From Deltaproteobacteria bacterium (lineage in GTDB: Bacteria > Desulfobacterota > GWC2-55-46 > JAJCZF01): 34,383 nt of DNA. Within the stretch, counting starts at the first letter, position 1; each line of letters starts with the position of its first letter. The stretch lies in contig JAJCZF010000026.1 of NCBI GenBank assembly GCA_029262535.1, positions 1 through 34,383 on the forward strand, in the 5' to 3' direction. Shown here piece by piece: positions 26,697-34,372 of the stretch. Made by a program: the position numbers and the translations under genes. The notes beneath the pieces were generated by a model, which did not search any database, was not told the origin of the DNA, and saw nothing but the letters and a program-made list of their open reading frames with translations.

Positions 26697-26921
26697 CACA
26701 CAGCCACACAGGTGTGGCTTTATTTTGCGGAGGAAGTTTTTTGAGAGCTTGAGAGTTTTATATCCGCGCCTGTAATTTCGCGTCTGTCATTCTGAGCGAA
26801 GCGAAGAATCTCAAGGTGTGAGCAACGCTATTTCTAACTTGAAATATGTGGTGCTGCTTAGATGAAAATATTCAAATCATGTAGGTTGGGTAGATCGAGG
26901 CTGGTCCGCGCGAAACCCAAC
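26697..26921 (-). repeat. Composite repeat element after dnaE
   Basis: Reading from dnaE: the palindrome GCCACACAGGTGTGGC (26703-26718), TTTATTTTGCGG, a GCGGA/TCCGC pair (26727-26731 with 26763-26767), a 27-nt block at 26786-26812 matching 8682-8708 in reverse complement except in the middle five bases, and GTTGGGT (26884-26890) paired with ACCCAAC (26915-26921). The order of parts matches copy A. The first hairpin plus T-rich tract is a plausible dnaE terminator. Confidence 0.8.
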
Positions 26922-26969
26922 AAGTATCGGGCACTGTTTTAAATTTTTTACCCAACATAAGGAACAACA

Positions 26970-27932
26970 ATGACCAACAAACACCCTCTCGACTTTGAGA
27001 AGCCGCTCGTCGAGATAGAAAAGAAGATCGAAGATATTAAAAACTCCATGCCCGACGGAGCGCCTGCGACCGATGAGCTAAAAAAACTCCGGCGCAAGGC
27101 CGCCAAGGTAAAGAAGGATATCTTCGCAAAGCTCACGCCCTATCAGGTTACGCAGGTGGCGCGTCACCGGGACAGGCCCTATGCGCTCGATTATATCGAA
27201 GCGGTATTCGATGACTTCGTAGAGCTTCACGGCGATCGACTTTTTGGAGACGACCCGGCCATAGTAGGGGGGCTTGCGCGTCTCGACGGAGAGCCGGTCA
27301 TGGTCATCGGCCAACAGAAGGGGCGCACCACAAAAGAAAAACTCTTTCGTAACTTCGGCATGCCCAACCCCGAAGGTTACAGGAAGGCGCTTCGTTTGAT
27401 GCATCTGGCCGAGCGTTCGAAGATACCGGTCATTACATTAATAGACACGCCCGGCGCATACCCCGGCATAGGGGCCGAAGAGCGCGGACAGGCCGAGGCC
27501 ATAGCGCGTAATCTCAGGGAGATGGCCGTGCTTAATACGCCGATAGTATCGGTAGTAATTGGCGAGGGCGGCAGCGGCGGCGCGCTCGCTCTAGGTGTCG
27601 CAGACCGCGTAATGATGCTTACCTACTCGACCTACTCTGTCATAAGCCCGGAGGGTTGCGCAGCGATCCTCTACAAAGACGCCGCCAAGGCCGACGTCGC
27701 GGCCAAGGCCCTTAAGATTACCGCGCCCGATCTGGCGGAGATGGGTTTTGTGGACGCGGTAATAGAAGAACCTATGGGCGGCGCGCATACCGACCCGGAC
27801 AAAGCCGCAAGAAACCTGAAGGCCTCCGTTCTTGAAGCGCTGGCAGATATCAGAACCGATTCGCTTGGCATAGTCAAAAACCGTTATGAGAAGTTCCGCA
27901 AGCTTGGGTCGTTTGCCGAGGATGCGGAGTAA
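26970..27932 (+). CDS. accA: Acetyl-CoA carboxylase carboxyltransferase subunit alpha
   Basis: The 320-residue protein aligns in pattern with AccA over its whole length. It has an N-terminal helical region ([18 protein letters not shown]), YTLDYI-like [20 protein letters not shown], the crotonase-type core ([39 protein letters not shown]), and the oxyanion loop [17 protein letters not shown]. With AccD (not in this window) it transfers carboxyl from biotin to acetyl-CoA to make malonyl-CoA, feeding the fab cluster downstream. AAGGA lies about 8 nt before the ATG. It is followed by a repeat-rich gap rather than by the fab genes. Confidence 0.98.
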   Translation: MTNKHPLDFEKPLVEIEKKIEDIKNSMPDGAPATDELKKLRRKAAKVKKDIFAKLTPYQVTQVARHRDRPYALDYIEAVFDDFVELHGDRLFGDDPAIVGGLARLDGEPVMVIGQQKGRTTKEKLFRNFGMPNPEGYRKALRLMHLAERSKIPVITLIDTPGAYPGIGAEERGQAEAIARNLREMAVLNTPIVSVVIGEGGSGGALALGVADRVMMLTYSTYSVISPEGCAAILYKDAAKADVAAKALKITAPDLAEMGFVDAVIEEPMGGAHTDPDKAARNLKASVLEALADIRTDSLGIVKNRYEKFRKLGSFAEDAE

Positions 27933-28323
27933 GGGCCTTCTTGGTCTTGCTATAGTTTTATTGGCCGGGCTACGCCGTGGTTAATCATTACAGATACGTT
28001 AGCTTTATCTTGCCGTTTACCGGCGCTTTGTGGGGGGAGTTACGCTCTCTGTTCCGTCGCATGAGGATAAAGACGCTCCTCCTTATGTTCGCTTCATCCC
28101 CCCACGGTGGTCTCATTACTTGAGGTAAGAAGCACGATTAGATAGAAGAAGAGGCACGATAGGAGCTCCGCCTTCCTCCCTCACGCCCTGCGCCATTCGC
28201 ATTCGCGCCCTCCTATTGAAACGGTCGGGACACTCATAAACGCGAATGGCACACGCCGTGAAAACCCGCCTCAGCCTCAAGGTGAAATGCATTGTTTTTT
28301 AGTGGTAATCAAAACGGTGAGTA
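27933..28323. other. Gene-free region with inverted repeats upstream of the DUF2971 gene
   Basis: No protein gene is supported. Two structures stand out. GTGGGGGGA (28030-28038) is perfectly inverted at 28097-28105. GCCATTCGC (28192-28200) is inverted as GCGAATGGC (28242-28250), extendable to 11 of 12 bases. These may be ends of decayed mobile elements. No transposase remnant is recognisable. Confidence 0.5.
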
Positions 28324-29010
28324 ATGGATACCCTGAGAGTTATTGATATGAAGAAAAAAACACCAGAAAAAGTTGTACGATTCTACGGCAATACTGATTA
28401 TGCGCTGGAATGTATTGCGTTAAAGCGGGCTACTTTTATACATAGAGATAATTTGAATGATCCGTTTGAAGTGGGCGTGTCCTTCGATACAGATTTTGGA
28501 AACAACTATGAATCTCTTCTGAGATACGTTCAGAGATATCACCCCTCAGAGCTTACCTCATTCCGAGAAAAGCTTCCGATGCAGGGCTGGTATAATATTG
28601 TAGGGCAATGGGCTATGATGGCAAGTAGGATTCAAGAAAGCCTTCTCGTCTTTTCAGCTTCTGCAGAGAAAGATGGAGTTCAGCCGCAAGAGAATTTGTA
28701 TATGTGGGGGCATTATGGAAATGGACATAGAGGGATTGCTATTGAGTTCAATACTGCAGTTTTGACTGATTCATTAATGAGTCCGGAAGAATCAGGTGGT
28801 AGCGATCCATGGTACGGAATGGAATATGATGATGAAATGCCCAAAATTACACGTGATGATATTTTTAAATGCGTTATGAATTCAACACCAGAAAAACCCT
28901 GTGGTCCTGAGTTGATAGATTCTATACTTAAAAGAGCTTGTTTTAAGGGCATGGTATGGGAGAGAGAAAACGAGTGGCGAATCTCCAGCCGGTTCAGGGT
29001 TGTACCCTGA
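28324..29010 (+). pseudogene. DUF2971-family protein gene, C-terminally truncated by a palindromic repeat
   Basis: The 228-residue frame matches the DUF2971 pattern: NDPFEVGVSFD near residue 41, SLLVFSASAE near 101, LYMWGHYGNGHRGIAIEFN near 125-143, and a final WERENEWRI. In complete members this last motif is normally followed by several dozen more residues. Here the frame ends 10 residues later, with the TGA inside the right arm of a perfect inverted repeat (28989-29015). Codons are visibly richer in A and T than in all neighbours (for example GGAAATGGACATAGAGGG), which suggests recent transfer. DUF2971 genes are often found in mobile or defence regions, but the function is unknown. A short but functional product cannot be excluded. 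Confidence 0.65.
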
Positions 29011-29015
29011 ACCGG
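28989..29015. repeat. Palindrome overlapping the DUF2971 stop
   Basis: CCGGTTCAGGG (28989-28999) pairs perfectly with CCCTGAACCGG (29005-29015) around TTGTA. A near copy lies at 29118-29146. Confidence 0.9.
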
Positions 29016-29117
29016 AACGTTAAAAAGAGCGAGAGCATAAAAAGCCCTACGGCCCGAAGACTATACGCTCTTTGTCTGTCATGCTTTAGCTTTTGTCGTC
29101 CGGCCTATTCTTAATAT

Positions 29118-29146
29118 GCCGGTTCAGGTTATAAACCTGAACCGGC
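29118..29146. repeat. Second palindrome of the same family
   Basis: GCCGGTTCAGGTT (29118-29130) pairs perfectly over 13 bp with AACCTGAACCGGC (29134-29146) around ATA. It shares CCGGTTCAGG and its complement with the palindrome at 28989. The loop-proximal pairs differ in a matched way. Confidence 0.9.
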
Positions 29147-29151
29147 AGAGA

Positions 29152-29263
29152 CCTCCCCTCCCTTGATGGGAGGGTGTCTAATAGGCCTCTTGCTCGAATG
29201 CATTTGAAACAAAGACCTATTAGGTACCCCCACCCTAGCCCTCCCCCATCTAGGGAGAGGGAG
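29152..29263. mobile_element. MITE-like element with terminal inverted repeats
   Basis: The left end (CCTCCCCTCCCTTGATGGGA) and right end (CATCTAGGGAGAGGGAG, complementary in pattern) form imperfect terminal inverted repeats. Inside them CTAATAGG (29178-29185) is inverted at 29216-29223. The element of about 112 bp has no coding capacity. Sequences of this CCCTAGCCCTCCC/GATGGGAGGG type are familiar dispersed repeats in many bacterial genomes. Confidence 0.6.
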
Positions 29264-29333
29264 TAAAAGCAAAGAAAACTTCTCCATCTCCATCGCGCAG
29301 GTGACTCAATCGCCGGATGAGACAAAACTTTCA

Positions 29334-29398
29334 GCGCGGACGCGGACTATCAGTCACCAATAATTTTTTCCGCGAAACTGGCACCGCGCACTGCGCGG
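29334..29398 (+). repeat. Hairpin element with CGCGC-type core, upstream of the fab promoter
   Basis: CGCGGA occurs twice (29335-29340 and 29341-29346) and can pair with TCCGCG (29369-29374). After CGCGAAACTGGCA comes the palindrome CCGCGCACTGCGCGG (29384-29398). The fab promoter -35 box begins only 4 nt later. This core differs from the CACAC type at paired positions on both arms. Confidence 0.75.
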
Positions 29399-29401
29399 CG
29401 G

Positions 29402-29431
29402 TTGACATTTGGATTTATTTTGGTATATAGT
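29402..29431 (+). promoter_or_regulatory. Sigma70-like promoter of the DUF177-rpmF-fab cluster
   Basis: Consensus TTGACA at 29402-29407 is followed by TATAGT at 29426-29431 (18 bp) or TATATA at 29424-29429 (16 bp). It lies directly after a hairpin element and gives a leader of about 15-20 nt to the first ATG. Confidence 0.75.
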
Positions 29432-29453
29432 ACTTTATTGACCAAAAGGGATT

Positions 29454-29975
29454 ATGAAGGTTAAGTTAAATGACATACGTGACGATGGCTTGTCGGTTGA
29501 GCTTGCCGCCACTACAGAGGAGTGTGCAAAGCTCCTGAACAGCACCGAGTTGACCCTGCATCCGCCGCTTGGCGGGGTGGCGGAGATTACGAAGACCAGC
29601 GACGGGGTCTTGATATTAGGGACTCTTCGGGCGCGGGTATCGCTTCAATGTTCGAGATGTCTGGTCTCTTTTGATCTTGATATCGACGGTAGCTTTACAT
29701 TATTTTCTCCTCTTGGCGCGGCCAAGAGGGTTGAGGGGGCCAAGGACGGAGAAGATTATTTCGAGATAAGGGAAGAATCCTTTGATCTCTCTCCACTCGT
29801 TGCCGAGCAGATTGCGCTTGAGCTTCCTATAAAACCGCTTTGCAAGGACGATTGCAAGGGGCTTTGCCTTAAGTGCGGTATAGATTTGAATAAAGATAGA
29901 TGCGACTGCCATTCGGAGCCGAAGATCGACCCGAGACTGGCGAAACTTAAAGACTTTAAAGTAAAGACAAAATAG
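29454..29975 (+). CDS. yceD: DUF177 (YceD) family protein
   Basis: The 173-residue protein has the DUF177 layout: an N-terminal beta domain, a CSRC pair (C66, C69), and the conserved C-terminal block LPIKPLCKDDCKGLCLKCGIDLN with C130, C134, C138, C141, C150 and C152, probably binding zinc. YceD-family proteins are almost always encoded just before rpmF and are implicated in 23S rRNA accumulation in bacteria and plants. Here it lies 12 nt before rpmF under a strong promoter. AAAAGGG precedes the ATG. Confidence 0.9.
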   Translation: MKVKLNDIRDDGLSVELAATTEECAKLLNSTELTLHPPLGGVAEITKTSDGVLILGTLRARVSLQCSRCLVSFDLDIDGSFTLFSPLGAAKRVEGAKDGEDYFEIREESFDLSPLVAEQIALELPIKPLCKDDCKGLCLKCGIDLNKDRCDCHSEPKIDPRLAKLKDFKVKTK

Positions 29976-29987
29976 AGGAGATGAAAG

Positions 29988-30173
29988 ATGCCCCATCCTA
30001 AAAGAAGACATTCCAAATCGAGAAGCAGGACCAGAAGAAGCCACGACGGCCTCACCAAGCCGCCGGCGTCGGTCTGTCCGGCCTGTTCCGAGCCCAAGTT
30101 GCCCCATAACGTCTGCACGAGCTGCGGCGTATATAAGGGAAAAGAAGTACTCCCAGTCAAGGAAATGGACTAA
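29988..30173 (+). CDS. rpmF: 50S ribosomal protein L32
   Basis: This 61-residue basic protein starts MPHPKRRHSKSRSRTRRSHD, the typical L32 beginning. It keeps the zinc-ribbon cysteines C30, C33, C43 and C46 (CPAC, CTSC), so it is the zinc-binding form. AGAGGAGATG precedes the start. It lies between the DUF177 gene and plsX, the conserved order in many bacteria. Confidence 0.97.
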   Translation: MPHPKRRHSKSRSRTRRSHDGLTKPPASVCPACSEPKLPHNVCTSCGVYKGKEVLPVKEMD

Positions 30174-30336
30174 GTATCACCTCTACCGTATTGTCGTGCC
30201 TATAGCGCCAAATTGGACGCAAAGCATGGCAATATTCGAATGAGTTGATACTTTTTCTTTGAAGGACTCTTCTCGGTAGGAGTTTTTAAGCCGACCGCAG
30301 GGGAGGCTTACATTTATACTGTGAGAATACTATAGA

Positions 30337-31377
30337 ATGAAGATAGCTTTAGATGCAATGGGCGGAGACCACGCTCCGGGCGTGGTGGTCGAGGGCGCGG
30401 TGCTTGCCGCGCGCGAGTATTCCTTGCAGACTATTCTCGTCGGCGACGAAACTCTCGTCAAAGCCGAACTTGCCAAACATATAAAGCCGGACTCGCCGGA
30501 GGCCAGACTTATTACGGTTCACCATGCCTCCGAGGTCGTAGGCATGGGCGAGAGTCCGGCTGTTGCCATTAAAAAGAAGAAGGACTCTTCCTTAAGGGTC
30601 AGCTTCGAACTCGTTAAGAACGGCGAGGCCAGCGCGGTCGTCAGCGCCGGCAATTCCGGCGCGGCAATGGCTGCCGGAATCTTTCTCTTAAAGAGGTTAA
30701 AGGGCGTTGAACGCCCTGCCATAGCCACATGTGTCCCCACCAAAAAGAAGGCCCTCGTATTGCTCGATGTCGGCGGTAATGTAGATAATAAACCCTCGCA
30801 CCTGGTGCAGTTCGCCGCCATGGGCGACGTATACGCAAAACATATCCTCGGTTATGAAAAACCCCGCGTCGCCGTGCTCAATAATGGCGAAGAGGAGGGC
30901 AAGGGCAACGAACTTACGCGCGGCACGAACGAGTTGCTTAAGGACGGCCCTCTGAACTATATCGGTTATGTCGAGGGCAAGGAGCTATTCGACGGCGACG
31001 TCGATGTTGTTGTGACCGACGGTTTTGTAGGAAATGTAGTCCTTAAGCTGACCGAAGGGCTCGTAGGCTCCGTTATGGAGATGTTAAAGGAAGAGATCGA
31101 AGCCTCCACTTCCGCCAAGATAGGCTATCTCTTCGCAAAGGGGGCTTTTGGGAATCTCAAGAAACGTTTTGATTATGCCGAGTATGGCGGGGCTCCGCTT
31201 CTGGGTATAGACGGCATCTGTATTATCAGCCACGGCGGCTCATCGGCCCGCGCCATAAAGAACGCGCTGAGACGCGCAAAAGAAAATGTCGACCGTAACG
31301 TCAACGAACATATCCTCGAAGAGCTTGGCGCCCTGGCAAAGCCCGGTGAGACAGTGCCCTTTAAAAGGAGCGTGTGA
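30337..31377 (+). CDS. plsX: Phosphate acyltransferase PlsX
   Basis: The 346-residue protein begins [20 protein letters not shown], the PlsX hallmark. Further family motifs are [60 protein letters not shown] and [14 protein letters not shown]. PlsX converts acyl-ACP and phosphate to acyl-phosphate, the donor for PlsY in phospholipid synthesis. It is 163 nt downstream of rpmF, with no clear terminator between. No obvious Shine-Dalgarno is seen (CTATAGA before the ATG). Its TGA overlaps the GTG candidate start of fabH. Confidence 0.98.
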   Translation: MKIALDAMGGDHAPGVVVEGAVLAAREYSLQTILVGDETLVKAELAKHIKPDSPEARLITVHHASEVVGMGESPAVAIKKKKDSSLRVSFELVKNGEASAVVSAGNSGAAMAAGIFLLKRLKGVERPAIATCVPTKKKALVLLDVGGNVDNKPSHLVQFAAMGDVYAKHILGYEKPRVAVLNNGEEEGKGNELTRGTNELLKDGPLNYIGYVEGKELFDGDVDVVVTDGFVGNVVLKLTEGLVGSVMEMLKEEIEASTSAKIGYLFAKGAFGNLKKRFDYAEYGGAPLLGIDGICIISHGGSSARAIKNALRRAKENVDRNVNEHILEELGALAKPGETVPFKRSV

Positions 31378-32372
31378 CCGGGATGATTCGTTCCAAGATC
31401 GCAGGCACCGGCTCTGCGCTTCCAGAGAAAATCCTTACAAATCACGACCTTGAAAAGCTCGTTGATACGTCGGACGAGTGGGTAAAGACGCGTACCGGTA
31501 TAGCCGAAAGGCGTATTGCCGTATCCGAAAGCACCTTGTCTTTATCGGTAAAGGCCTCCAGAAAGGCCCTTAAGGCCGCCGGTATAAGCGCTAAAGATGT
31601 CGATCTCATCATTGTCGGCACGGTGACGCCAGACATGGTATTTCCTTCTACCGCCTGTTTTATCCAGGCCGAGCTTGGCGTAAAACCTGGAGTTCCGGCC
31701 TTAGATCTCTCCGCGGCCTGTTCCGGTTTCCTCTACGCGCTCGATATCGCAGACAAATATATCCGTTCCGGTATCGCAAAGAACGCGCTTGTGGTCGGCG
31801 TGGACCTCTTTTCGAGGATAATAGACTGGAAAGATCGCTCGACATGTGTACTCTTCGGCGACGGGGCAGGGGCGGTGCTGCTCACGCCCACAAAGGGCAA
31901 GAGCGGAATCCTTTCAAGCCATATACATTCGGACGGCAACCACTGGAAATCCCTATATACCCCCGGCGCTTTGGAGCCGAGCCCTTTTTCGTCGGAAACC
32001 GGCTCAGGTTCATATGAAAAACCTTTTGTTACGATGGCGGGCAACGAGACCTTCAAGCTCGCGGTTAAGACGATATCGAATGCCTGTATTGAGGCCCTTG
32101 AGAGCGCGGGCCTCTCAAAGGAGGATGTTACTCTGCTCATCCCTCATCAGGCCAATACACGCATAATAAAGGCTGTCAGGCAGCGTCTGAAGATACCTGA
32201 AGAGAAGGTCTTTTTAAATATTCAGAAGTACGGGAATACGAGCGCGGGCTCCATACCTATCGCGCTTGACGAAGCCGTGCGTAATCATCCTGTCAAGAGA
32301 GGCGACGTGCTCTTGCTGGTCGCCTTCGGCGGCGGATTTACCTGGGCGTCGGCTGCGATACGCTGGACCTAA
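31374..32372 (+). CDS. fabH: Beta-ketoacyl-ACP synthase III
   Basis: The protein matches FabH throughout: [50 protein letters not shown] with the catalytic cysteine, [10 protein letters not shown] with the histidine, and [12 protein letters not shown] with the asparagine. It condenses acetyl-CoA (or a branched primer) with malonyl-ACP. The GTG at 31374 overlaps the plsX stop and gives 332 residues. The ATG at 31383 would place the triad at C113, H255 and N285, closer to usual FabH numbering, and is equally likely. AAGGAG lies 3 nt before the GTG and 12 nt before the ATG. Confidence 0.97.
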   Translation: MTGMIRSKIAGTGSALPEKILTNHDLEKLVDTSDEWVKTRTGIAERRIAVSESTLSLSVKASRKALKAAGISAKDVDLIIVGTVTPDMVFPSTACFIQAELGVKPGVPALDLSAACSGFLYALDIADKYIRSGIAKNALVVGVDLFSRIIDWKDRSTCVLFGDGAGAVLLTPTKGKSGILSSHIHSDGNHWKSLYTPGALEPSPFSSETGSGSYEKPFVTMAGNETFKLAVKTISNACIEALESAGLSKEDVTLLIPHQANTRIIKAVRQRLKIPEEKVFLNIQKYGNTSAGSIPIALDEAVRNHPVKRGDVLLLVAFGGGFTWASAAIRWT

Positions 32373-32409
32373 AACATAAAGCAAAATACTAAGGAATTCT
32401 TTTAATTAT

Positions 32410-33345
32410 ATGAAAAAAATAGCTTTTATCTTTCCGGGTCAAGGCTCTCAGTCTCTCGGAATGGCCTCTGAATTGTATGAAAGATTCTCAAGCGCGAGGG
32501 AGATAATCGAGGAGGCAGACGAGCTTCTGGGATATGATCTCAAGAAAATTATGTTCGACGGTCCGGTTGAAGATCTAAACCGAACCGACAATACCCAGCC
32601 CGCTCTTTTGGTGGCAAGTATCGCCGCATTGAGGGTACTTGGAGAGTCTGTCGATATTGAACCAGTCTGTTCCGCAGGCCATAGCCTTGGCGAATACAGC
32701 GCCTTAGTTGCGGCCTCTGCGATAGATTACCGAAGCGCCGTCAAAATGGTGCATATGCGCGGTAAGTTCATGCAAGAGGCGGTTGAAGAGGGTACCGGCC
32801 TTATGAGCGCCATTCTTGGATTAGAGGACGGCGTGGTGAGAGAGATATGTAAGGAGGCTACGGACGGTGTCGAAGTTGTCGTTCCGGCTAATCTTAATAG
32901 TCCCGGACAGGTCGTCATATCCGGCTCCACCGAGGCGGTGCTTCGCGCTAATATTCTGGCAAAAGATAAGGGCGCCCGCAAGGTTATCCCGTTAAAGGTC
33001 AGCGCCCCGTCTCACTCGCCGCTGATGGCTCCGGCTGCTGAAAAGCTTGCCGATGAGATGACGAGGATTCATTTTGCCAAACCGGTATACCCGGTCATAA
33101 CGAATGTCGAGGCCGCGCCCTGTGACGATGCCGCCGATATTCCTGACCTTTTAAAACGCCAGCTTACGAGCCCGGTCAGGTGGGTCGAGTCGGTAAAGGC
33201 CATAAAGGCCGCAGGCGCGGAGCTGGTCGTGGAGTTAGGGTCTGGAAAGGTACTTTCCTCACTCATTAAACGTATCGACAGGGATATAGAGACAGCGAAT
33301 ATATCAAACCCCGTCGAACTGGAAAAGTTCCTTAACTCCCTGTAA
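32410..33345 (+). CDS. fabD: Malonyl-CoA:ACP transacylase
   Basis: The 311-residue protein has FIFPGQGSQSLGMA, the nucleophile S92 in AGHSLGEYSALVAA, and H202 in SAPSHSPLM. Substrate arginine motifs are in MVHMRGKFMQEA. It loads malonyl groups onto ACP for FabH and later synthases. AAGGA lies about 15 nt before the ATG, which is distant. Its TAA is part of an A/T hairpin (TAAGTAAA at 33343-33350 with TTTACTTA at 33356-33363). The next gene is separated by a hairpin-repeat array. Confidence 0.97.
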   Translation: MKKIAFIFPGQGSQSLGMASELYERFSSAREIIEEADELLGYDLKKIMFDGPVEDLNRTDNTQPALLVASIAALRVLGESVDIEPVCSAGHSLGEYSALVAASAIDYRSAVKMVHMRGKFMQEAVEEGTGLMSAILGLEDGVVREICKEATDGVEVVVPANLNSPGQVVISGSTEAVLRANILAKDKGARKVIPLKVSAPSHSPLMAPAAEKLADEMTRIHFAKPVYPVITNVEAAPCDDAADIPDLLKRQLTSPVRWVESVKAIKAAGAELVVELGSGKVLSSLIKRIDRDIETANISNPVELEKFLNSL

Positions 33346-33408
33346 GTAAAAGGTATTTACTTATCTAAAACGCGGTAAAGAGCCTTCGGTTTCTTGCAAG
33401 ATTTTTCA

Positions 33409-33526
33409 GCGCGGACGAGGAAGTTCAGGCAGCTACGAATTTAGATCGCGAAATAAAACCGCACATTGTGCGGCGCGAAATAAGACCACACCTGTGTGGC
33501 GCGAAATAAAACCGCACATTGTGCGG
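33409..33526 (+). repeat. Triple tandem hairpin array upstream of fabG
   Basis: After the GCGCGGACGAGG box (33409-33420), three direct units of linker plus hairpin follow: 33447-33473, 33474-33499 and 33500-33526. Units 1 and 3 are identical over 27 nt (core CCGCACATTGTGCGG). Unit 2 has the core CCACACCTGTGTGG. The array ends 5 nt before the fabG Shine-Dalgarno. On the minus strand each hairpin is followed by a T-rich TTTTATTTCGCG. Confidence 0.92.
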
Positions 33527-33542
33527 CTTAAGGAGGAATCGT

Positions 33543-34283
33543 ATGAGAGTTGACGGTAAAGTAGCGCTTATTACGGGCGGCGCAAGAGGTATCGGACGGA
33601 CTATAGCGCTTAAATTAGCCGAGGCCGGGGCCGATGTCGCCGTGCTCGATGTTAATCTCGAGGCCTCCGAAGAGACGGCAGCCGAGATCAGGGCGCTTGG
33701 GCGCAAGGCGATGGCCTTGAAGGCCGACGTCACAAGCCTCGCCGAAGCGGACGAAGCTGTTAAAAAGGTAGTCGCCGAGCTTGGCGGACTTCATATCCTT
33801 GTAAATAACGCCGGTATTACACGAGACGGCCTGATCCTTCGTATGAAAGAGGAGGACTGGGACCTGGTGCTCAATGTAAATCTTAAAGGCGCATTCAACT
33901 ACATAAAATCATCCGTCAGGGTGATGGGCAAGCAGAGAAACGGCGCTATCATAAATATCGCATCCATAGTAGGCGAGATGGGCAACGCTGGGCAGGCCAA
34001 CTACTCTGCAAGCAAGGCCGGGCTCATAGGGCTCACAAAGACCGTTGCGCGCGAATTCGCCTCGCGTAATATCAGAAGCAACGCCATCGCGCCCGGTTTT
34101 ATACAGACCGCCATGACCGACGCTCTGCCCGACGACGCGCGTGAAAAGCTTGCCGCACAGATACCGCTCGGCTCGCTCGGCACGGTTGACGACGTGGCAA
34201 ACGGCGTCTTATTTCTCGCCTCGGACGCTTCGGCCTATATAACAGGCCACGTACTCTCCATAAACGGCGGAATGAAGATGTAG
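33543..34283 (+). CDS. fabG: 3-oxoacyl-ACP reductase
   Basis: I place the start at 33543 (MRVDGKVALITGG), 6-7 nt after AAGGAGG; a longer frame from 33519 begins inside the hairpin array and is unlikely. The 246-residue short-chain dehydrogenase has the NADPH-binding TGGARGIGR, LHILVNNAGITRDG, and the catalytic S141, Y154 and K158 in the NIASIVGEMGNAGQANYSASK region. It makes the first reduction of each elongation cycle. The acyl carrier protein gene commonly follows and would be beyond the window. Hairpin elements flank the gene on both sides; the TAG is followed at once by one of them. Confidence 0.97.
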   Translation: MRVDGKVALITGGARGIGRTIALKLAEAGADVAVLDVNLEASEETAAEIRALGRKAMALKADVTSLAEADEAVKKVVAELGGLHILVNNAGITRDGLILRMKEEDWDLVLNVNLKGAFNYIKSSVRVMGKQRNGAIINIASIVGEMGNAGQANYSASKAGLIGLTKTVAREFASRNIRSNAIAPGFIQTAMTDALPDDAREKLAAQIPLGSLGTVDDVANGVLFLASDASAYITGHVLSINGGMKM

Positions 34284-34372
34284 GCACACAAGTGTGCTTT
34301 TATTTCGCGCCACACAGGTGTGGCTTTATTTCACGGTTTTAGTTTGCAGGGGCCTCTAGTTTGTTGTCCGCG
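34284..34372 (-). repeat. Double hairpin element after fabG
   Basis: GCACAC-AA-GTGTGC (34284-34297) starts on the base after the fabG TAG and is followed by TTTTATTTCGCG. A second hairpin CCACACAGGTGTGG (34310-34323) is followed by CTTTATTTCACGG. GTCCGCG at 34366-34372 is the inverted outer box. In the direction of fabG the first hairpin plus T tract is a plausible intrinsic terminator. Confidence 0.85.

Noticed and set aside
26109..26699. Minus-strand frame of 196 codons antisense to the end of dnaE
   Set aside because: It is the shadow of the conserved dnaE OB-fold region, with no independent start signals.
33447..33526. Possible CRISPR-like array (three 26-27 nt repeats)
   Set aside because: The units are contiguous, with no spacers, and two are identical including the would-be spacer. 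They are tandem hairpin elements.
33519..33542. Upstream extension of fabG
   Set aside because: The first eight codons would lie in the third hairpin and the Shine-Dalgarno sequence. The ATG at 33543 has ideal spacing and matches FabG length.
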